Positions 5,036-5,121 of a stretch of DNA of 5,121 nucleotides are shown here, piece by piece. Position 1 is the first letter of the stretch, and each line of letters begins with the position of its first letter. The stretch is from Acutalibacter sp. (GTDB taxonomy: Bacteria > Bacillota > Clostridia > Oscillospirales > Acutalibacteraceae): NCBI GenBank assembly GCA_022801475.1, contig JAAWSH010000138.1:1-5121 (forward strand). Direction: 5' to 3'. The position numbers and the translations under genes were made by a program. A model generated the notes under the pieces. That model saw only the letters and a program-made list of their open reading frames with translations. It had not been told where the DNA came from and made no database searches.

Positions 5036-5121
5036 TTATACCAAGGGCAGCTGAACAGGCTTTCTCTGTTCATATACCGTGAATTCTGTAAATCCAGCCT
5101 CTTTCAGCAGCTCCATGCCCT
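5036..5121 (-). CDS. C-terminal tail of an upstream gene, cut by the window edge
   Basis: A minus-strand frame enters from the window edge and ends at TAA 5038-5036, coding for 27 complete residues plus a partial codon: GMELLKEAGFTEFTVYEQRK, then PVQLPLV. The pattern of helix, AGF and beta strand (LLKEAGFTEFTVYE) is common at the C-termini of SAM-dependent methyltransferases, but too little is present to assign a family. The stop lies 31 nt before the Nudix start, consistent with an operon. It is preferred over the overlapping 23-codon Nudix extension because it reads as ordinary protein and leaves the Nudix SD in a normal intergenic position. Confidence 0.6.
   Translation of the reverse strand, partial: GMELLKEAGFTEFTVYEQRKPVQLPLV

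Overview
The window is about 5.1 kb of GC-rich chromosomal DNA, most likely from a gut-type member of the Clostridia (Oscillospiraceae/Ruminococcaceae-like). I infer this from gene content (MEP-pathway isoprenoid synthesis, a low-oxygen-style DUF362/ferredoxin protein, an Lrp plus AlaT-like aminotransferase pair, and an ArsP_2-type transporter), from the strong SD-type ribosome binding sites, and from the resemblance of the proteins to Firmicutes families. The genus cannot be fixed from the sequence alone.

Layout, left to right. Positions 1-390 (+) hold the C-terminal end of a multi-pass membrane protein of the putative manganese/heavy-metal exporter type. It converges, across only 18 bp, on ispE (409-1266, -), which phosphorylates CDP-methylerythritol in the non-mevalonate isoprenoid pathway. 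A 420-bp gene-free stretch (1267-1686) follows. It carries a possible promoter for ispE and a set of nested inverted repeats ending in a terminator-like hairpin, and I could not match it to any RNA family I know. Positions 1687-5121 are all minus-strand genes. Read in the direction of transcription they are the last 27 codons of an unidentified gene (5121-5036), a Nudix hydrolase (5004-4525), an Lrp/AsnC-family regulator (4473-3979), a PLP-dependent aminotransferase (3986-2817) and a DUF362 protein with a C-terminal pair of [4Fe-4S] motifs (2820-1687).

The regulator, aminotransferase and DUF362 genes overlap by 8 and 4 bases and are almost certainly one translationally coupled unit. The regulator-aminotransferase pair recalls the alaR-alaT (yugG-yugH) pair of Bacillus subtilis, so a role in alanine or related amino-acid transamination, sensed by the Lrp protein, is the best guess. 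The coupled iron-sulfur protein of unknown function is the least understood part.

I adjusted two starts from the longest open frames: the aminotransferase to a GTG at 3986 and the Nudix protein to an ATG at 5004, each because of a well-placed ribosome binding site and the family's usual N-terminus. I see no mobile element, CRISPR array, tRNA or rRNA. Nothing here is clearly a new biological system; the best candidates for follow-up are the structured intergenic region and the coupled Lrp/aminotransferase/ferredoxin unit.
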